Both the position numbers and the translations under genes were made by a program. From positions 62,001 through 126,000 of IMG/VR virus record IMGVR_UViG_3300035703_000008: a DNA stretch of 64,000 bases; one strand, given 5' to 3'. Positions 61,601 to 64,000 of this stretch are shown in pieces; the first letter of the stretch is position 1, and each line of letters starts with the position of its first letter. The notes beneath the pieces are model-generated. The model had not been told where the DNA came from. It saw only the letters and a program-made list of their open reading frames with translations, and searched no databases. This DNA is from a virus.

Positions 61601-64000
61601 TGCTGCCTAGGAAACTCTGATAGAGTCCTACCTGGCTCACATCGTCGAGGTTCAATGCCTGCATGTACTCTCTTGGACGGAATCCAATCAAGCCATAGGC
61701 AAAGAGATCTATCTCTTGCTCGAGGTTGGCGCTGTAGACGCTGTAGGAGTTGGACAATTCGTCGCTGACTGCGGCAGCGTTGGGCAAGAGACCTTTTTGT
61801 ATCTCGTCGTAGTCGCTCTTGATCCACAGCGTGTAGTCAAACTGTTGGCTGGGCTGTATGATAGTGGATGCAGACCAGTACTCGTTCTTGAACAGCACGA
61901 TCTCGCCTTTGGCATACTTACGGCTGGGCACCCACTCCTGGATGTTGTCTTGATTGAGCACGAATCCTGGAGCATTCACTGTACCGTTCCAGTCACCGCT
62001 GAGCCAGCCTGATACCAGCACGCGACCTTGGCGACTGCCCGTGGCAGGATCATAGATGAGATCAGCAAAGATGCTGACATCATCCAGCACTATCATGTGT
62101 TCGTAGTTGGTGAATCTCAGTTCGATGTAGTTGATAGTGTCTGATGTCAACGATGTCACGCGGAAAGTGTTGTCGAGACGATCGATCACGAGATTGCTCT
62201 GTGACAGAGTGAGACGATTTTGATTGAGTATGAGATTTTCTGGCGTGGGTGTGGCAATGCTTTCGGCCACAGCAAAGGGTCTCGTCACTGTGAGACGAGT
62301 GGCACTGGGGTTGAGATTGATCAAGGATCCCTCGCTCCAGCCTTGCTGGCTCCAGTACAGGAATTCCTGTGCCATCTGATTCCAGTTCAGCACATAGCCG
62401 TTTTCTTGATTTTCAAACTCCAGACCTTGCAGAGTCAACAGCTGACCGTAGCTGAGCAGGAAATCACAGACCGCGGTTTCATTGGTAAACACATAGCCGT
62501 AAGGCACACGCACCACCGTATCGGTGTAGGTGGTGGGCACACGCACCTGTTGATTGCCCACTGTGATCTGCCGTGTGGGTCCGGCCACTTGGCTGACAAG
62601 GATTTCAAAATAGGGTCGCGTGGTGCTGTATCCCAACACTGCCCAACCTGTGTCGGTCTTTTGCACGATCACCGAACTGTAGGTCACCCGCTCAAATGCT
62701 TGATTTTTGTACAACAGCAGCTGATAACTTTCGTCGGGCAGGAGCAGGCTGGTGTTGAGACTGTTGGGCGTAGATCTTTCAGTGTAGATCTTGAGATATT
62801 TCTTGTCAGTGAACGCTGCGGTTCTCCAACACAATCTCACTCCGGTATTGGCCAGCACAGTTTCGAGATCGCTGGTGCTGTTGCTGCCGGTCTGGCGATT
62901 GTAGTCGATGATCCAGTTCATGAAGCTGGCCTTGCTGACACCGTTGCCATACAAGGGTGCTAGATTCTTGGCGTCAAGGCGGTATCTACGATCCCACAGC
63001 CACTGGCCGAGATCAGGTTCAAACTGATAACGATCTCGGTCGGCAAACAAGGAAAAGAACTTGGCCGGTTTGGTGAGAGCCAGCAGCCGCATGATCGAGA
63101 ATGGGTAGGAGCTGCTGGATCTCCACGAGCTTTCTACTGGGCCACCGTCACCAAATGTCCAGGATCTGCGCATGGTTTCAAGGCTGTAGTTGCCTACCAC
63201 TGAATTCAGCGGGCTCAGTAAGTTTCCTTCCGAGTCCGACGGAATAACATCAGTGAGACCGGGTCTGGCGTATCTGGGCAGATAGTAGATTCCTGCAGGA
63301 TCACGCACCAGTCCTTGCTCGAGGTCATCCCAGAGCACCAAGTTGCCCGAAGTATAAGGAGCGGGTCCATATTGATTCTGCCACCAGTCGGGCTCTTCGC
63401 TGAATCCCAGCATTTCCCAGGGAGTGACATTGGGTCTTTCAGTGTCGTAGAAATAGAGATAGATACCACGCCATGCGCCTGGCATGAGCTCACCGCTGAT
63501 GCGATCTGAGCTCTGGCTGTAGTTCCAGGTAAACTCATTGGTGGCCACATAGTTCTGTGTGGTGTAGTCCAGCTTGTTCCAGCCCACCCAGCTGAGGAAA
63601 TCTGTGCTCAACATCTGATTGATTTCTTCCAGGGTATAATCCGTGTCACGAAAACGCCCGGGTATCACTTCAGATTCCACGAGCGGAACCGGAGTGGCCA
63701 CTTTGAGGTTGTCAAAGATGCGTGTTTCAAACTCCAACAATATCTGATCACGCACATCACCAAATGCGCGAGTTATTGATCCGTCGTGGCCTTGTATTAC
63801 CATCACTGATCCCGTGGATGTCTTGTCCAGGAACATTTGTGGACGGAATGCGGGATATAGGCCCATCTTGGTGGGTGTGTTGGGAACAAAACTACCGTAA
63901 GTGGTGGCATATTCACGTATGACGATGACATCGCCCACAGTCAAAGGCACAGTTACCGTGAGATTGGGTGCATCCACGGCCACTTCATACTCGTAACCTT
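52632..64000 (-). CDS. Giant virion structural protein, 5' end outside the window (at least 3,788 aa)
   Basis: The frame is open to the right edge (it reads GYEYEVAVDAPNLTVTVPLT before the first candidate start), so the true N-terminus lies beyond 64000. It is beta-rich, with few Cys, and carries many recurring motifs: VYVNDVIQTSGY, FVNGARYTDF, VLNGNRLSDADYF and VSGTTVTI. These are typical of repeated small beta domains in tail or fibre proteins. The block PTKMGLYPAFRPQMFLDKTS and VIQGHDGSITRAFGD resembles very long structural proteins of T4-like marine phages. At least eight VxxxNGxxxxDxxY-type units are visible. Assembly site on the virion is unknown. Confidence 0.8.
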   Translation of the reverse strand, partial: GYEYEVAVDAPNLTVTVPLTVGDVIVIREYATTYGSFVPNTPTKMGLYPAFRPQMFLDKTSTGSVMVIQGHDGSITRAFGDVRDQILLEFETRIFDNLKVATPVPLVESEVIPGRFRDTDYTLEEINQMLSTDFLSWVGWNKLDYTTQNYVATNEFTWNYSQSSDRISGELMPGAWRGIYLYFYDTERPNVTPWEMLGFSEEPDWWQNQYGPAPYTSGNLVLWDDLEQGLVRDPAGIYYLPRYARPGLTDVIPSDSEGNLLSPLNSVVGNYSLETMRRSWTFGDGGPVESSWRSSSSYPFSIMRLLALTKPAKFFSLFADRDRYQFEPDLGQWLWDRRYRLDAKNLAPLYGNGVSKASFMNWIIDYNRQTGSNSTSDLETVLANTGVRLCWRTAAFTDKKYLKIYTERSTPNSLNTSLLLPDESYQLLLYKNQAFERVTYSSVIVQKTDTGWAVLGYSTTRPYFEILVSQVAGPTRQITVGNQQVRVPTTYTDTVVRVPYGYVFTNETAVCDFLLSYGQLLTLQGLEFENQENGYVLNWNQMAQEFLYWSQQGWSEGSLINLNPSATRLTVTRPFAVAESIATPTPENLILNQNRLTLSQSNLVIDRLDNTFRVTSLTSDTINYIELRFTNYEHMIVLDDVSIFADLIYDPATGSRQGRVLVSGWLSGDWNGTVNAPGFVLNQDNIQEWVPSRKYAKGEIVLFKNEYWSASTIIQPSQQFDYTLWIKSDYDEIQKGLLPNAAAVSDELSNSYSVYSANLEQEIDLFAYGLIGFRPREYMQALNLDDVSQVGLYQSFLGSKGTKRSAELFTYADLGKETAEYDVYEYWSILRSQYGATANRNYVELLLNEARLRSDPALIQVITPGQSSQADQTVQFGNVWKSTYKLNSPDFLPTTTIPVTDVGLPTAGYVKLDDVDYTVFNFEDLGSLNDDLNDIGVGTTVWVAKVNSYDWNIYRCERVPGVVTTVSNNLNNRALVQFDAQHGLSVNDQIIIRFFNDAVNGVYQVRAVPSLTTVIVDFVFVGTQAAYTGEGVAFVLESARVAQPSDIVNLPYARSLVAGARVWVDNTGEDRWAVLEKTDPYSLTTSLEPSDESADQRFGAAVTQSNRNLAALVGAPGYDQGRGGVYTFVKESNNRYVQDQDIQSLRVAGVAGFGNAVEIGSENWAVAGAADSYSGKGYAVAIYRDNSANNYEQRQLLVNPENDFSGTGDFGRSVGISQDELWMYVGSPGDNKVFAYARQDLEEQVVTYITERGETQYSFAGLIVYDTAFDTQISVTLANAILAPGVDYSIINNVVILTNTPAPGLVLVIARRSSYQLDVQNYSGVTGSSIAGSGASFYVNVARGEYSPTLQDSGSGYSYLETVTIPGTLLGGSTPANDLVLRVLQTGPNYSTIVSAGSTTINISSTDGLVPGQTLHYLSGSGTFVPGTTILSVPSQTQFIIDTPTLTAGTLVFFVSPNAITAIEKVSGTGSTSTLTFDLSSYLYNVSDIFSFSVKVNEAFYRPFIDYTYDSGLGEITFVASPPLGAVIQVVNRTYWDYVDTITVSGVGAADRFGSSINVSGEGRTIMIGSPNSTVDTFTQAGRSYIFDRSVQRFAVISTDVRSYTTTVAPQGPVFVFLNGNRLSDADYFINGDYTVSGSTVTLLPQVQLTVGDEIEISTNQFSLLQNLTSQTPSKDAVFGTAVEQCTNSCSFFVGAPRQTTTAPQAGQVEYWQNQARVYGTITSTIANPNLAAEVGEAVRINDVFVTLTAPAAWSSGQTWLSGTFVISSGDIFLARIDVPIGITLDDAVYWKPTGWAESFARDIQAAITAGDLPNVDVVYGPDLEIAGDGATRVFDIGSIYSSASSYTTVVYINDVIQTSGYTYNNTTKQITFSAAPAAGSVIRVAAGRITVSIKNSATAPAADKIQVLPGSGTLFDSVGFDIYVYQQTITAPVAQDDAYFGSSIALSSTSLGVVIGAPNGSTIRPTTFDAGTTRFDAKSTVFSDPVTQSGAVYEYDFLPSTNSTVNNPGRFVFGQEIYDEGVSELEQFGASLNLTTGVLLVGAPSQDRGDSAAADFGRVGQFVNPTLSPAWQVVRSQQPVVDISLLNTVFMYDRVQGNARQYFDYFDPLQGTVLGAVRQNLDFIGAVDPAAYNVGDINNYGVKWAQERVGQIWWNTNNVRFIDPNQDDIVYASRRWGQTFPGSSIDIYQWVRSPVPPVEYTGPGEPLSDFSYTVTSEVNEQGFFITNYFFWVSGITTVDTAAGKTLSIETLARYIESPRSSGISYVVPINASTVAIYNGLQYISAEDTVLHVEYDLERTENAVHLEYQLVAENRPDSFLVDSLYQKLTDSLAGSDAQGRAVPDPFLTPSEKYGVAVRPRQSMFINRFLALENYLERANRVMAQFPLAETRRSPLLNSEEPEPTPGSGAWDKRLANYEELAFQDLAQVSLGYRYLVASDATNNGLWTIYQVVSGSLFGERELALIRVQNYDTKLYWSYVNWYQPGFNPLTRPVTEVANDSLLETLTVPVGSAVKVTANAQNKWEIYQRTATGWDRVALESGTIEISASIWDYSIGRFGFDVEVFDAQYFDKEPSIETRKIIQALNQEIFIDELAIERNRLLILMFNFILTEQIAPTWLVKTSLVDVDHTIRELVPFQVYRQDNQDFVLDYIREVKPYHVQIREFNLIYQGQDVYQGSVNDFDLPAFWNASENLFVSPVLDNTNTLSTTSSYPDTAAIWTEWPYSQWYQNYLLTIESVTIARAGSGYIVAPTVIVEDDDTAVLTATINSQGQVTGITVVNPGQPRTTTAMLVLDGGLPAARVWQPSIEAFAGQIYEAPGGLVYSVAESGMFESVPPTSTASGNIVYGTTILNYLGTRAQAVANMGNGLVRSITTTIKYDRYQYSSTIQEWQPGRDYANGEMVRYDDRVWAASADDSTAVESITFDPDEWTLVPASALSGVDRTMGFYTPTANEPGLDLALLISGVDYPGVQVFGLGFNFNPGFDSGSYVNPLFDPAASQDPLYVEGYRDVQLATLYAYDEDTGTYVVVPREPETFTPSQWCADRYIGGAGFDTLPFDNIDYGPEGLPTYDENLLDAIYESEFVDPYLGVGPAAIDVDGGAFVDTYSSHAPEELVPGAIFDTLDIRVLTTPGSDWELDGHGFTSQAINYVFTVSGSSYSFDGILDYTVVVRVFNRTQGTELAIGRQFTVDWGNLSVTVNSGAVTGDVLVIMAYSVGGGSQLYRRSFSGEDIGDTVIVPVPLVIDSVTTQFLVFVNGARYTDFTAQVNDTVSSRVVFDDEWTSSDWVTVIAFGTNTLNDWSTPQQQVMGYGGGPYTFTLFNSMQGTNAVNAIVEKNGVRARPPESSEEIADGSSLEYYLPYSGDYDQSAVTENDVYVYVDDQQQQLFVDWELVPWDGSSPRSIMFLQMPPAGSRIVISVWTAAQYVISGNFMQWRSSGGLVPIPGDTLSITTFNDTAQQGLLTQVFVGPTTEGITVDVGFDSASSPGTTGSYDYDPYDFGVGLSVQTNNFNIGRVITDTSRMTVTLNGEFLFPEVGFTVTGTTVTILGEIINAADVVAITTMTNSTVPGSIEFRIFQDMRGQQTTYRITESTSSILTQAMTTDSTVISVQDASKFPQPNLAEGFFGMVTIDGERITYRSRDLATNTLTGLRRGTAGTGVAAHAAGAAVYDIGVGNMLPAEYQDRIVAQNFLADGRTTIFEATEISVLGVDSTELDDSVQVYVGGILQVGGYVITDGDPVTIQFSQPPTNGYQVSIQVRRGLSWYQPGPGTASDGVPLQETDTVAARFIRGD

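Noticed and set aside
53254-62963. Plus-strand open frames of 80-250 residues across the giant structural gene
   Set aside because: They are shadows of a continuous minus-strand frame whose product is coherent and protein-like throughout.
1-64000. Window as an ordinary bacterial chromosome segment
   Set aside because: The giant tail-type genes, the fibre with IMC domain, the TATAAATA promoter, the MoxR/VWA/ThyX context, the dense ATGA overlaps and the cluster of small phage-type genes fit a phage better. The rpoZ, Fpr, MFS and tmRNA genes are treated as acquired cargo.

Overview
The window looks like part of a large tailed-phage genome, probably a jumbo or near-jumbo T4-like phage related to the cyanophage/pelagiphage style of myovirus. 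Genes are dense and often overlap by ATGA. Five tRNAs and a tmRNA are present. There is a ThyX, a MoxR/VWA-metallopeptidase pair, a tail-fibre-like protein with a self-cleaving chaperone-like C-terminus, and a structural protein of nearly 3,800 residues running off the window end. A T4-type late promoter (TATAAATA) precedes one structural gene. The host is not proven. The tmRNA is circularly permuted (two-piece) with the tag ANDEVFALAA. Together with the rpoZ-like, Fpr-like, MFS and outer-membrane-barrel genes, this points to a proteobacterial host, alpha or beta being most likely.

Layout. 1-6990: tRNAs (Arg, Gly, Ser, Val, Thr), ferredoxin/flavodoxin-NADP reductase, a radical SAM protein, a YkuK-like RNase H-fold protein, an RNA polymerase omega homologue, small proteins, a glycosyltransferase-like protein, a ParB-like protein (minus strand) and the permuted tmRNA with promoter and terminator. 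7062-12590: an operon-like run of outer-membrane protein, MFS transporter, two adenylate-forming ligases and a NeuD/PglD-like acyltransferase. 12592-14274: two minus-strand SGNH-like paralogues. 14294-24739: mainly small phage proteins driven by four near-identical sigma70-type promoters, plus MoxR ATPase, VWA metallopeptidase, ThyX, a sugar epimerase and a DegT aminotransferase. 24708-30062: a 1,784-residue minus-strand protein made largely of 17 tandem Trp/Tyr-rich repeats. 30061-33339: two glycosyltransferase-like genes and an amidinotransferase.

33336-49196 (minus strand): 17 consecutive, mostly overlapping genes. They comprise five radical SAM proteins with an N-terminal twitch-like Cys region, five glycosyltransferase-like proteins of two types, a NodU-type carbamoyltransferase, an SGNH-like protein, a frameshifted gene and several unknowns. 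49271-64000 (minus strand): virion structural and tail genes, separated from the operon by a terminator-like hairpin.

The most unusual content is this sugar/acyl/amidino/carbamoyl/radical-SAM gene set next to tail genes. My inference is that it builds and attaches an elaborate decoration, either on the virion or on the infected cell surface. The Fpr-like reductase could feed electrons to the six radical SAM enzymes. The giant repeat protein, whose repeat unit appears to derive from a degenerate glycosyltransferase module, could be a binding scaffold or substrate. None of this is demonstrated by the sequence alone.
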